Shown here piece by piece: positions 9,801-17,644 of a DNA stretch of 39,928 bases. The DNA lies in NCBI GenBank assembly GCA_030849065.1, contig JASAON010001489.1, forward strand, positions 1 through 39,928, given 5' to 3'. Within the stretch, counting starts at the first letter, position 1. Each line of letters starts with the position of its first letter. The translations under genes and the position numbers were made by a program. The notes under the pieces are model-generated. The model saw only the letters and a program-made list of their open reading frames with translations. It ran no database searches and was not told the DNA's origin. This DNA comes from Jaenimonas drosophilae. Its lineage: Eukaryota > Euglenozoa > Kinetoplastea > Trypanosomatida > Trypanosomatidae.

Positions 9801-9866
9801 GGTGTAGCTGCGGACAAATGCAGCGGACGGAAGCGCTCCGCTGCGCTGGAGGGCACGGCGCATCAT
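6843..9866 (-). CDS. OGDH: 2-oxoglutarate dehydrogenase E1 component, mitochondrial
   Basis: A 1007-residue thiamine-diphosphate enzyme that decarboxylates 2-oxoglutarate and passes the succinyl group to the lipoyl domain of E2 in the mitochondrial matrix (TCA cycle). The first ~28 residues are rich in Arg, Ser and Ala with no acids before residue 23, a typical matrix presequence. Visible landmarks are the GMAHRGRLN block (279-287), HLGL (322-325), NPSHLEAVNPLVLGKARARQ (344-363) and the thiamine motif beginning HGDAALTGQG (380-389) and ending at NNQIGF (414-419). A YRRNGHNEADLP block follows. Length and the C-terminal end match eukaryotic E1 proteins. The start ATG at 9866 is followed directly by a second ATG. 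The related DHTKD1 is less likely given the overall match. An in-frame coding-like stretch follows the stop. Confidence 0.97.
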   Translation of the reverse strand: MMRRALQRSGALPSAAFVRSYTDARTIRKPHPNDQLIGAENQEYVEHLLGQFEVDRDLVDPSWVPVLEAIRAGEVEKPVVGTFIRPIDATSLSEKQRLDNMRLTWMIREYERCGHQLAKVNPLEGHSASLDAFDSSSLDPATFGFSQSDLQQVFNVTFGCNYEATFVSGGTAMTLEQIVDKLRKMYCGPIGFEFMSSGFFDLRNWFREEILSSLKPIPAEKKRLYFNDVVKACGFEKFLQIKYATQQRFGLDGGEAFIPAMNAAIIEASENGATSCVFGMAHRGRLNCLANVCHKSLHAILNEFEGKAAVADALISGDVKYHLGLRKNVLLPNGRTVDLDLLPNPSHLEAVNPLVLGKARARQVYTGDVEGTGTMPILVHGDAALTGQGSCYETMGFCDLENFHVGGTLHVVINNQIGFTTNPKEHRSSAYCTDLAKVNNAPVLHVNGDDVEACVRAAQIAARFRQQYHRDIILDIVCYRRNGHNEADLPDFTQPHLYEQIRKHPRLVDIYAKQLIEEGVLTADQAKEKDKEWDGMLRQAFDRMNSGHDFIKVVQVFDPESENTSADLEAVKLASVSADPVPKAIESGVDLQQLKTVGMHLTGIPSEMQKAHPVVERTYAARRKGIESGDAIEWCLGELLALGTLSLEGVHIRVTGEDVERGTFTQRHAGITDMKTNLRYFPVKTLSKSQALVTISNSSLSELGVCGFEMGYSMENTRSVVMWEAQFGDFANGAQVIFDQFLGCSEEKWNEPSSLILSLPHGYSGAGPEHSSARIERFLQLSDDLDHVPANFRTLPNNQMLEVRIRRHNWQVTYPTTPASYFHLLRRQGLRDFAKPLVNFFSKARLRAPNLSSLEEMSKGTSFTAVIDRPTKEDVVPRKVVFCAGQIESIVADARTAMQKKTPGENDDVVLVTLEQLAPFPWEQVADVMEKYASRNSEVEFVWLQEEPKNMGMWAFMRPRFNSLMRHLGLKQTRLNYVGRPTVASPSTGYGSVHVQEEQQVVKEVFA

Positions 9867-10089
9867 GATGAATCGTGAAACGTGTGCACCACAACGTGAA
9901 AAGAGGGGGTTAGAAAGAGGGGAGGGATCTCACAAAGAAGGTACGATACGAGAGTCCCAGCCTAGTGAAAGCGCCAAGCACAATAGCAAATTGCTTGTAC
10001 AAAACTAAAACTAGAAGCGATGTTGAGAGATGGTGAGAAACAAAAAGAGGAGCAGTAGTAGGGTTAGGGTGTACTGGTGAACCACAATG
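9867..10089. other. Intergenic region upstream of OGDH
   Basis: Non-coding on both strands as far as I can tell. On the minus strand, pyrimidine-rich stretches lie at 9899-9928 and 9934-9942. The clearest AG after a tract is in GTGAG near 9929, leaving a leader of about 60 bases for OGDH. No AG occurs between the nearer tract and the ATG, so the acceptor is uncertain. Confidence 0.45.
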
Positions 10090-10262
10090 CAGTGAAGTAT
10101 GGATCAAGTGTGATGACAAGTGGTGAAGTCGTCATAAACCTCAAGAGTTATGACACGTGAAGGCGCTTCACCAGAAACTCGTCCACCTTGTGTGCCTCCC
10201 ACCCGGAGATGGGGACAACGAGCTCCTCACCATGATCATCCACGAGCACCAGTCGTGGCCAC
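10090..10262 (-). repeat. Duplicate of the 3' end of the SelenoF-like gene
   Basis: Bases 10141-10262 are identical to 10328-10449, covering the last ~38 codons and the stop of the SelenoF-like gene. Bases 10090-10140 match 10264-10327 less well, with a substitution and about 13 bases of insertion. The copy ends exactly at the single N at 10263. The fragment has no start or upstream coding part. Coding identity, diverged untranslated flank and the N together point to an assembly join that left two haplotypes in series. A true partial tandem duplication is the alternative. Confidence 0.85.
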
Positions 10263-10263
10263 N
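10263..10263. other. Ambiguous base N at a probable assembly junction
   Basis: The only non-ACGT base in the window. It sits exactly at the boundary between the two copies of the SelenoF gene end, so it probably marks a scaffold join rather than a simple base-call failure. Confidence 0.8.
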
Positions 10264-10334
10264 CAGTGAAGTATGTATCAAGTGTGATGAAAAGAAGTGT
10301 TGTTGTGTGGTGAAGTCGTCATAAACCTCAAGAG

Positions 10335-10802
10335 TTATGACACGTGAAGGCGCTTCACCAGAAACTCGTCCACCTTGTGTGCCTCCCACCCGGAGATGGG
10401 GACAACGAGCTCCTCACCATGATCATCCACGAGCACCAGTCGTGGCCACAGGGCCTGGGTTGCGTCGCGAACCTCGAGAACCTTGGCGTAGGGTCTGTCT
10501 TTGCTCATACGCAGGAATTCCTTGACGCCTGCGGTGGTACTGCCCCAGGCGAAGCCTCGCCACTCTAGCCGTGCTGCTATGTAGCGCGGCTCCTCAGCGT
10601 CCGTGGACACCCGGCAGCAACCACGGCATTCTTCGTCCAGCTCCGTGCTTCCAGTGTGTGTGAGGAGGAGCTCACAATGGCGGCAGTCAACCCGTTGGAA
10701 ACCACGACGTTCACATTCACCGTCTGTCATGGTTGAGCTGGCTGTAGTCATTGCCAGCAACATCAATAGAGCTCCCAGCAACACAAGACTACGACGATCC
10801 AT
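10335..10802 (-). CDS. SelenoF (Sep15)-like ER protein lacking the CxU/CxC motif
   Basis: A 155-residue secreted or ER-lumenal protein. Residues 5-23 form a signal peptide. The mature N-terminus has the Cys-rich region typical of SelenoF (C30, C40xxC43, and LDEECRGCC with C59, C62, C63), which in animals binds UDP-glucose:glycoprotein glucosyltransferase. A thioredoxin-like domain follows (about 74-152) with the LVLVDDHGEE strand and the VDEFLVKRL helix. The redox motif of the family, Cys-Gly-Sec or Cys-Gly-Cys after Leu-Glu-Val, is replaced by Arg82-Gly83-Phe84 after Leu-Glu-Trp, and the domain holds no cysteine at all. No in-frame TGA is present, so it is not a selenoprotein. The longer frame to 10880 is not needed: the ATG at 10802 follows a trans-splice-like site and begins the signal peptide. 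The C-terminus HVS is not a recognised ER-retention signal. Confidence 0.82.
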   Translation of the reverse strand: MDRRSLVLLGALLMLLAMTTASSTMTDGECERRGFQRVDCRHCELLLTHTGSTELDEECRGCCRVSTDAEEPRYIAARLEWRGFAWGSTTAGVKEFLRMSKDRPYAKVLEVRDATQALWPRLVLVDDHGEELVVPISGWEAHKVDEFLVKRLHVS

Positions 10803-10821
10803 GTTTCTTCTTTTTGTGCTA

Positions 10822-10850
10822 CTAATTGAACCACAAAGAAAGAAATAAAT
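10822..10850 (-). promoter_or_regulatory. Candidate trans-splice acceptor of the SelenoF-like gene
   Basis: The minus strand reads a T/C-rich tract (TTTATTTCTTTCTTTG) followed by TTCAATTAG, with the AG 19 bases before the ATG at 10802; a second AG lies three bases further. This supports the shorter protein start with the signal peptide at the N-terminus. Confidence 0.6.
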
Positions 10851-11487
10851 ACAGGCAGAGATTGCTTGAGTACTGTACATGGTACAAAGAACCCCTGTTG
10901 TACTACTTCGCAGCAGTCATCATCTCGAAGCAAGCCACAGACAATCAAAACTTTGGTAGTGAGCAAGCCTCACTTACAACATGCTATCATACATCCGCAT
11001 TCAGTCTTCCCCTCCCCCTTCAGTGTGCACTCCCACTTCAAAAAAGGGGCCACAAAACAAAAATAAGGCACATGAGGAGGAGGGTGGAGTTCTTCTTGGT
11101 TGTTTAGCCTCATCAATTTGGTCATATGGAGAGTCGTAGATCGGAAAGGGTTCTCTCCGCATCTACGCAGCCCTCCATACACACATCAGATAGGTATATC
11201 ACATCGGCACACATCCATCCACGCACCGGAGGGCAAGAGTGCCAAAAAACTGGGGACGCTCGCTCGGACCCCATTGTGGTCATATGCCTCCTCTCCACCA
11301 TCATCTCTAGCTATTCCCATACTGGGATTTAGCATGAAGGAGAAGAGCCCGCATGTGGTGCGCACGTGTGGGCAATCCATTGACCTCGTACCCCCTCCAC
11401 ACACAACGCTGGGTACATCTAGTTAAGATAAAGCCGTTCATTAGCATCTAGGACTTCTACCACCAGCACCAGTCACCAGTATCCATC
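10851..11487. other. Intergenic region between EFHC-like and SelenoF-like genes
   Basis: Around 640 bases with no supported gene; it should hold the EFHC-like 3' untranslated region. The short open frames on the two strands have no recognisable features, and no tRNA-like elements were seen. Confidence 0.5.
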
Positions 11488-13779
11488 TTAGTGGGACGTC
11501 TTGGCGATGATCTGGCACATGTTGTGAGGGAGGCTAGAGGTACCGTTGAGGATGCGCATGAGCTCCTCAAAGGTCAGACGCGGAAACGCTTCCGTGAAGA
11601 GTTTCGTGCACAGAGCGTTGAGCTCCACATCGGTGATGCTGCTGATCTGAAGCTTGCGGCGCACACACATCTTGAACTCATCAACGCCAATCAAACTATC
11701 CCTAGCATAGTCCACGATCGCACGGAACTCCTTCACAAAGAGCTGGCGGCGCTGGTCAAAGAGCTCCATGAATTCCTTTGCACCACGTGCGGCGGCCTCC
11801 ACCTCATTCTGACGCTGTCGGCGCTCCTCGGCGGCCCGTGGGTCGCTAACAAAAGACTCCGTCTCCTCCAGCAGGCTCTCCTGGTAAATATCCTCCCAGC
11901 TGCGCTCGTCACCAGCCAGCACGCTGCCCTCCACCAGCACACGAGCGGCAACCTCCTCGTATGAAACGTAGGACTCATTGTTCTTGTCAAAGAAGCGAAG
12001 CACCGTGAGGATCTCCTGCTCCGAGACAGGGAGGTTCAGCGAGGACATGATGTCAAGGAAGACGCTCATCTGCAAACCTCCACGGTTGGTCTCATCGGCG
12101 AGACGGAATGCCTCGGCCAGGCCAGTACGCTTGCTACGCAGCATCGCCTGCATCTTACGGACGATGCGATTGATGTCAGAGTGGGAGAACTCCTCCACGT
12201 TCGCTTCCATGTAGTTCAGCGAGCGCTCATCCGAGGTGAGAAGGACAAAAGGGTGGCTGTTGAGGAGCACACGTCCACCAACAAAGAAGTCGTCTGCGGT
12301 GTATGGGCGCCCATCATCGCGAAGAACCTTTTGGCGGAGCAGAAACTTGCCTCCCACGATACCACTATTGCGAATGACGGGTTCATAAATGGAGAGTGTG
12401 TGGTCCGATGGGTAGACGGCCAAGATGAAGCGGCGAATCTCATCCTCCCACTTTTGGTTGTCCATGCGCATGAGGAACTTGACGACGGTGGCACCAAACT
12501 CACGACGACGCATGTCCTCGAGCTTGACCTTCACCTTGGCGTCGATCTCCTCCTGTGTGAGCTCGCGACGGGCGGCACCAGGGGGGACGAAAGGTGGAGG
12601 AGTCGAACCAGGAATCGAGGTGTGGTTGGTGATGCCGTGGTGCTTGGCCAGGTAGTCCTTGGTGTACTGGTTGTAGTCGTGGATCTTCACGGCGTGTCCG
12701 TAGAGGTGGAGCACGTTGCCGATACGAAGGTCGCGATCGGAGTAGTACTCCGTGTTCTTATCCTCCTTGAAGGTTACAGAGCCTAGGGTGGAGGAGTCAA
12801 ACTTACCAGAGGGATCGGTTGGCTTGGCGATCTTCTGACGACGGAAGAAGTTGGGGAAGGGGTCGCGGCCGCTGTTCTGGGTCTCCTTCTCCACCACGGC
12901 AATGCTGCCGTCACTGAGGAAGTAGTAGAGAGTGAGGTAGTGCATGTAGCCATAGAGGTTCTCACGGTCATCCCAGGTGCAGTCACAGCGGAGGACCTCA
13001 CGGTCGTGGGCGAGGAACTGCTGGGTGGCTCGTACCTGCTCGGGCGTGAGCATGTTGTTCAGGGGATTGGTGGCGGCAATGGAGGGAACGTCATGGGCCT
13101 TGGCCACGGGGCGGCTGCGGGCGTCAGAATAGCCGTCCACGGGAGGTGCGATGGCCGCGGGGAGCTCCTTGCCAGCCTCCTTGAAGAAGTCGCGGGTGAA
13201 TGGATCGGCGTCGTAGACGAGATACGTGCGACCATAGAAGGTGATGGGTACACCAATGGCGAAGCAGTCCTGGGTGATGGGGGTGCCATCAGGCTTGGGG
13301 ACGATGTGGCGCTTGAGGTTGGCGCTGAAGGCGATGCCGGAGTTCTCCTTGCGCTGCTCCGCGACGCTCATGGTGCCGTCTTCCAGATAGAACTGCATCG
13401 CCACGCTGCGGATGCGCTCCGTCTCCTGGGCGCTCTCAGGAACCTGCTCGGTGGTGTAGGCGTAGAAGCGCAGAACACGGCCGGAGAGGTCCACAATGGG
13501 ACCCTCCCCGCGAGCGGCGGCGCCACCTTGCATGCCTGACCCAACTACGCCATCCAGACCACCGCCAGTGCTGTACTGAGGGATGCTTGAGGTCATCTTC
13601 ATGTTCATGGCAGTGCGGTCAACGGGAACTGCACCAATGGCGGTGCCGCAGTCGCTCTTGTTTCCAAGAATCTGCGAGCGATGGTAGTTGCGTCGCATCA
13701 TCTCCTCACCGCAGCTCATTCCTGGCACCATGGGAAGGCGGAAGTCCTTCTTCAGCTGCTGTGACTGAGAGAAGGCCAT
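11488..13779 (-). CDS. EFHC1/Rib72-type axonemal protein (three DM10 domains, EF-hands)
   Basis: A 763-residue protein with the EFHC1/EFHC2/Rib72 architecture: three DM10 domains at about 95-205, 255-375 and 430-535, then an EF-hand pair at about 550-625. Each DM10 shows the LxFY/LxYF...DGS/DGTxxVxE...NSG pattern: RVLRFYAY with MSVAEQRKENSG; HYLTLYYF with SIAVVEKETQNSG; and VVKFLMRM with LSIYEPVIRNSG. The second EF loop (Asp-Lys-Asn-Asn-Glu-Ser-Tyr...Glu) could bind calcium; the first (DETNRGG) is degenerate. Proteins of this class lie inside the A-tubule of ciliary doublet microtubules, so the organism is expected to have a motile flagellum. The C-terminal ~140 residues are helical and charged. 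The start ATG opens with a short basic segment and fits family length. Confidence 0.93.
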   Translation of the reverse strand: MAFSQSQQLKKDFRLPMVPGMSCGEEMMRRNYHRSQILGNKSDCGTAIGAVPVDRTAMNMKMTSSIPQYSTGGGLDGVVGSGMQGGAAARGEGPIVDLSGRVLRFYAYTTEQVPESAQETERIRSVAMQFYLEDGTMSVAEQRKENSGIAFSANLKRHIVPKPDGTPITQDCFAIGVPITFYGRTYLVYDADPFTRDFFKEAGKELPAAIAPPVDGYSDARSRPVAKAHDVPSIAATNPLNNMLTPEQVRATQQFLAHDREVLRCDCTWDDRENLYGYMHYLTLYYFLSDGSIAVVEKETQNSGRDPFPNFFRRQKIAKPTDPSGKFDSSTLGSVTFKEDKNTEYYSDRDLRIGNVLHLYGHAVKIHDYNQYTKDYLAKHHGITNHTSIPGSTPPPFVPPGAARRELTQEEIDAKVKVKLEDMRRREFGATVVKFLMRMDNQKWEDEIRRFILAVYPSDHTLSIYEPVIRNSGIVGGKFLLRQKVLRDDGRPYTADDFFVGGRVLLNSHPFVLLTSDERSLNYMEANVEEFSHSDINRIVRKMQAMLRSKRTGLAEAFRLADETNRGGLQMSVFLDIMSSLNLPVSEQEILTVLRFFDKNNESYVSYEEVAARVLVEGSVLAGDERSWEDIYQESLLEETESFVSDPRAAEERRQRQNEVEAAARGAKEFMELFDQRRQLFVKEFRAIVDYARDSLIGVDEFKMCVRRKLQISSITDVELNALCTKLFTEAFPRLTFEELMRILNGTSSLPHNMCQIIAKTSH

Positions 13780-13814
13780 GGCTGCTGCTGTGTTTGTTTG
13801 TGAGAGTGTGTTTC

Positions 13815-13842
13815 CTGTTGAAGGGGTCTAGAGGCAAACTTT
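13815..13842 (-). promoter_or_regulatory. Candidate trans-splice acceptor of the EFHC-like gene
   Basis: The minus strand reads TTTGCCTCTAGACCCCTTCAACAG, with the terminal AG 35 bases before the ATG at 13779. The tract is short but pyrimidine-rich, and an AG also follows CTCT within it. Confidence 0.45.
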
Positions 13843-14332
13843 ACAAGTGATTATGCAGAGCCTGAGTGTCCAGTTGTTGAATTGGCGTACACGACAAGTC
13901 AGACAACAGACAGCTACACGGAAAGTCGTGGAACTACCAAGAAGAAAGAAGATTGGCAAGTGTGTATGGAGAGAGAGAGAGAGAGGTTCCGTGTTCGTGT
14001 GTCACTCACGCCAGACAGCATCATGAGACAGCACGGAACAGATTGGCAGGCAGCTTGTATAGTCTGAACAAGGACAAAGGGCTGCACTCTGCCACTGCAC
14101 CAAGGCAAAGAACAACAAGAGAGAGAAACATGGAATTGTGTAGAGAAGGGAGGAGAACTTGGTGCAGAAGCACCCATGTTCCTGGACTTCTTCACAACAG
14201 ATTGGTAGGGATTCCAAGGTGGAGTGAGGATGGAGAGAATACCACGACGACGTGGCAACGAATGGTGCTCATTGTGATTGATCAGGGTTAGAGAAGAAGC
14301 GCATGCGTAGAGGAAAGACTTCCACATTGATG
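13843..14332. other. Intergenic region between WD40 and EFHC-like genes
   Basis: About 490 bases. The plus strand has AAGAAGAAAG and a GA run (13969-13985), giving pyrimidine tracts on the transcribed strand. A minus-strand ATG frame (14327 to 13914) starts five bases after the WD40 stop in a different frame, but is Cys/Ser/Pro-rich without any domain and passes through the CT run, so I treat it as untranslated. Confidence 0.5.
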
Positions 14333-17047
14333 CTAGCTGCGTTTGGCGGGTTTCGCGGTCTCATCTGCCATCTCGTTGACGATAATGCGTGGATGAATAG
14401 TGAAAGTACAGAGTTCTAATCCTGCCGCTGCAAAGATGAATTTATTAGTGAGTCGTACGGACGACGGTGTGTCAGGCATCCAATGGCGTGAGAAGATATA
14501 CTTGTTCGACGTATCCATTAGCTGGAGTAGGCCGTCACCGTAGACAAGTAGCACGGCTCGACACTCTTCACTGTAGGCAAGGAAGGTACATGGGTTGGCT
14601 GGTCGCTTCGTGGTGAGGAACGATTGCAATGACAGGCAGAGTGATTTACGTTTGCGGAGTGTAGCGCTGAGGTCAGTCGCAGTTACAGATCCGTTGTACT
14701 CCACGATGTGGGAGAGGGTGCCGTCCATGGCAAAGACGAAGGCTTGCGGGCAGTCTGCAAAGCGGGCGATGGCGAGGACATCGGACTGACACACCAAAAT
14801 CACTTGCTGCACTCCTGTGGTTGGGAGGGAGGCGTCCTTCAGGTCAAGGCTTGGGAAGGTCTCACGCTGATCATCTTTTGTGGCAAGGGCAGAGAGGCGG
14901 GAATAGTGGATCGCCTTGGCATCTGAGTGTGTCATGACGAGACCTGGGGGCTTGGCTCCGCTCGGCTCGGCCTGGTAGCGGTATGAGAAGAGGTTTTCTG
15001 GCTTGGTGGAGGTTGGTAGTGGACCCAGCGTTGGTGGCCGAATCGTCATGATGCACTCCCCAATGTACCATGCAGGGGCCGTGGAGGGAGAGGCAGGGGT
15101 TTTGGGCTCACCCTTGGCCACGGTAACGGGAGGAGGGCCGTAGTGGACGGTGAAGATCTGCACCGCCCCTCCACGGGAGATGAGTGAGAGCGCAAACCTG
15201 GCGCTCGGAGACTTGGTCCCGAGCCATGGAGCGGGGAAGCGGTTCAGTGCGTGGACCGTGCTCCGCTTCGGGAAGAGATCAGGTGAAGTGATTTTGGTGT
15301 AGATGGTAGGCTGGTCCAGAACGAGGAGAGCAACCCCACCAGTACGGTTCTTCCCTGCCGCTTTATCGCTGGCAAAGCAGACGGAGAAGACGGCCGCATC
15401 ATCACCAATGGGGTGGCTAAGGTGAATGGGAATGTTTGGGGCAAATGTCCACTCGCGGTCCTGCTTCCACTCAATCCTGCCACCCTTTAGGGTCTTGCAC
15501 AGATAGGAACGAATTCGGCCATCGCGTGTCCCGACCACAAGCACACATCTAGATTCTACATACGAGATACACGTGATGGGCCCGACGTTTTTAGTGGGCT
15601 CGGCCTCACTTTGGCTGATGAGTGAAATGGAAACCTCCGGCCCAAGGCTCTTTCGTCGTGGGACAGGCAGGGAGCCTGGGAAAGGGGAGACAGGTCCCAT
15701 CAAATCCATGGAGAGGGTATTCATGGACCGCTCGGTGCGGTAGTCCACGATGCACACCGACCCATCTGCACTGCAGGAGAGGAAACGTTCCCAAATGTTG
15801 CCGTGAGAGACCTCAAGGAACAAGCCCGAGGTTGCTGAGGAGTGAGGTCGGAACTCCCACACCGCCGTCACGTTGCGGGCATTGCCCACCGCAAACTCGG
15901 CGTAGTTGTAAGCGGCAATGGTTCCACTCTCTGACCCCATCAGCAGGAGCTTGTTGTAGGTGTCCAGCACCGCACTTCGACAGCCTTCCCCTTCAGCCCC
16001 AACATGTGTACGGCTGCCAACGAGACGATGGTAGAGAGAGCCTCCATCAAAGGTGCTACCACTGAAGAGGACTTCTTCGTCGGCGATGAGGAGAGAAACC
16101 GTTGCGGTATGAGATTTGCTCTGCCACACCTGCTTGATATTATCTCCTGTTGTGCTGCCGTTGGATGGGCCTTTCCCAACTGGGTCCCAGCCCCACTCCA
16201 TGACGTAGCCATCCACCGTCCCGGTGAAGATGGTGAGTTGCTGTGAGCTTGACTTGAGTGACTTGCGGCGTTCCGCGGTGAGGGGGTGCGGACGCATCGT
16301 GGCACACCCGCTCTCCTTGACAGTAGGTGGTGTGGTGCTCTCCAGATTACCGGTGGAGAGACTCCAGACGCCCAGGGAGTTGACCGTTCCCGAGGCCACA
16401 ATATGACCATCTACAATTTCCATGTCCAGCACCATGCCAATGACAGAGGTGTCTAGGCGTTGCTTGGGCACACGTGCGCGTTGTGACAGGTCCCAAATGA
16501 GAATGTCCTTGTCAAGGCTGCATGAGACAAGGAGCTCCGGGTTGGACGGTTCCACCGCCAAGGAGGTGACGCGTTCATTGTGACCGTGGAGACGGTCCGT
16601 CAAGGCAAAGGTTTTCGGGTCCCACACAAAGATACAACGATCTTCACCCGTGTTTGGCTTACCAGCATCACACTCGACGCGGGTGAAGATGTGTGTGCTG
16701 GTGGGTACAAAGTCGCACACAGTTGTGTTGAGGCCGTGTGGGCAGCTACCAATGAGTGCTCGTGTATCGCAATCCCAAATGAGAAGTTGCCCACGTCGGT
16801 GTCGAGTCATCATGCGCAGCGGCTGGTCTTCGTAGCGCTCCTGCTTGGCAGCGAACGGACGCGAATTGGAAATCTGACGAATGCCGCGTGGCCCTGTGCT
16901 GGGTTGGAGGCCATGACGGAAGAGATGTTGGAAAGGAACCACCGTCGTGCCCTTGCTATCTGCCCCCTGGAGATACTGGTAAATGCTAATGTGAGTTGCC
17001 TCATAGGGAGACTTGAGGAGCTCCACAGAAGAGCGGCGTAGCTCCAT
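14333..17047 (-). CDS. WD40-repeat protein, probably two propellers
   Basis: A 904-residue protein with WD-type repeats from about residue 85 onward. The clearest repeats read GQLLIWDCDTRALIG, RCIFVWDPKTFAL with DRLHGHNERVTSLAV, and LVSCSLDKDILIWDL; later ones include LSCSADGSVCIVDY (about 400-425) and VLVVGTRDGRIRSYLC. The second half (about 490-880) is less regular but has the same strand-rich pattern, so two beta-propellers in tandem is a reasonable model. There is no signal peptide or membrane segment. Such proteins serve as scaffolds. The size and the neighbouring EFHC gene are compatible with a flagellar role, but gene order in kinetoplastid-type arrays is weak evidence. I cannot assign an orthologue. 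Confidence 0.8.
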   Translation of the reverse strand: MELRRSSVELLKSPYEATHISIYQYLQGADSKGTTVVPFQHLFRHGLQPSTGPRGIRQISNSRPFAAKQERYEDQPLRMMTRHRRGQLLIWDCDTRALIGSCPHGLNTTVCDFVPTSTHIFTRVECDAGKPNTGEDRCIFVWDPKTFALTDRLHGHNERVTSLAVEPSNPELLVSCSLDKDILIWDLSQRARVPKQRLDTSVIGMVLDMEIVDGHIVASGTVNSLGVWSLSTGNLESTTPPTVKESGCATMRPHPLTAERRKSLKSSSQQLTIFTGTVDGYVMEWGWDPVGKGPSNGSTTGDNIKQVWQSKSHTATVSLLIADEEVLFSGSTFDGGSLYHRLVGSRTHVGAEGEGCRSAVLDTYNKLLLMGSESGTIAAYNYAEFAVGNARNVTAVWEFRPHSSATSGLFLEVSHGNIWERFLSCSADGSVCIVDYRTERSMNTLSMDLMGPVSPFPGSLPVPRRKSLGPEVSISLISQSEAEPTKNVGPITCISYVESRCVLVVGTRDGRIRSYLCKTLKGGRIEWKQDREWTFAPNIPIHLSHPIGDDAAVFSVCFASDKAAGKNRTGGVALLVLDQPTIYTKITSPDLFPKRSTVHALNRFPAPWLGTKSPSARFALSLISRGGAVQIFTVHYGPPPVTVAKGEPKTPASPSTAPAWYIGECIMTIRPPTLGPLPTSTKPENLFSYRYQAEPSGAKPPGLVMTHSDAKAIHYSRLSALATKDDQRETFPSLDLKDASLPTTGVQQVILVCQSDVLAIARFADCPQAFVFAMDGTLSHIVEYNGSVTATDLSATLRKRKSLCLSLQSFLTTKRPANPCTFLAYSEECRAVLLVYGDGLLQLMDTSNKYIFSRHWMPDTPSSVRLTNKFIFAAAGLELCTFTIHPRIIVNEMADETAKPAKRS

Positions 17048-17644
17048 TTAGTGGCAATTGTGTCTTGTGTATAGGTGGGATGATTGAAGATGAGCAGTGA
17101 TGCTCAGACTTTGTTGTCGGGGTAGGCCTCTCTCCAGCCGTGGAAAGGGAGAGGAAGAAAAGATCGATGTAAAGCGACGAGACGCTGTGGCTTTCCAATC
17201 TTGGTGTACTCCACCACACCGAGGAAGTACCAGATAAATGAAACAACAAAAAGATAAGATCAAATGGACACACCAACAGAAAGGGGCGTTGTTCCTTTTT
17301 TTTTTGCGGTGTGCTAGAAAACAGAAAAGTCGTGGTACGCCTGCTATCTACGTCAAAGTGGAGAAACCAGAGCTACGATAGGATGTTAGGAGAGCCAGCA
17401 GAAGACAGTTGGCTCGTACTAACGCCTAACCAGACACAGGAACACTTGAACTAAACAAAAAGAAGATGGGTTAGGCAAAAAGAAAAAAAGAGCACAAAAA
17501 GTTTTCACTAGTCGCCCATGCAAGGTGTCAGTCACGTTGCACAGAAGTGTAGTGTTTTCAAACAGTGTCGGTTGTTGGTTTCTCACCTCAGCACAACGTG
17601 CAGGAGTAAATGGTTCATCACCACCACAATGATCAGCGTGCGCA
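17048..17644. other. Intergenic region upstream of the WD40 gene
   Basis: Nearly 600 bases with no supported gene. A pyrimidine-rich stretch on the minus strand (about 17130-17163) may serve the WD40 gene. A plus-strand run of ten T (17296-17305) is an A run in the transcript. AG-rich plus-strand sequence at about 17460-17490 adds further T/C tracts. Confidence 0.5.

Noticed and set aside
10335..10802. A possible in-frame selenocysteine codon in the SelenoF-like gene
   Set aside because: The codons at the motif are CGA GGC TTC, with no in-frame TGA before the TAA stop, so it is not a selenoprotein as sequenced.
11491..13539. Plus-strand open frames opposite the EFHC-like gene
   Set aside because: Same antisense effect of codon bias; no domain and no splice-acceptor-like signal on the plus strand.
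13914..14327. A 137-codon minus-strand frame with an ATG five bases after the WD40 stop
   Set aside because: Composition is Cys/Ser/Pro-rich, it passes through a CT microsatellite and has no recognisable domain; probably untranslated region.
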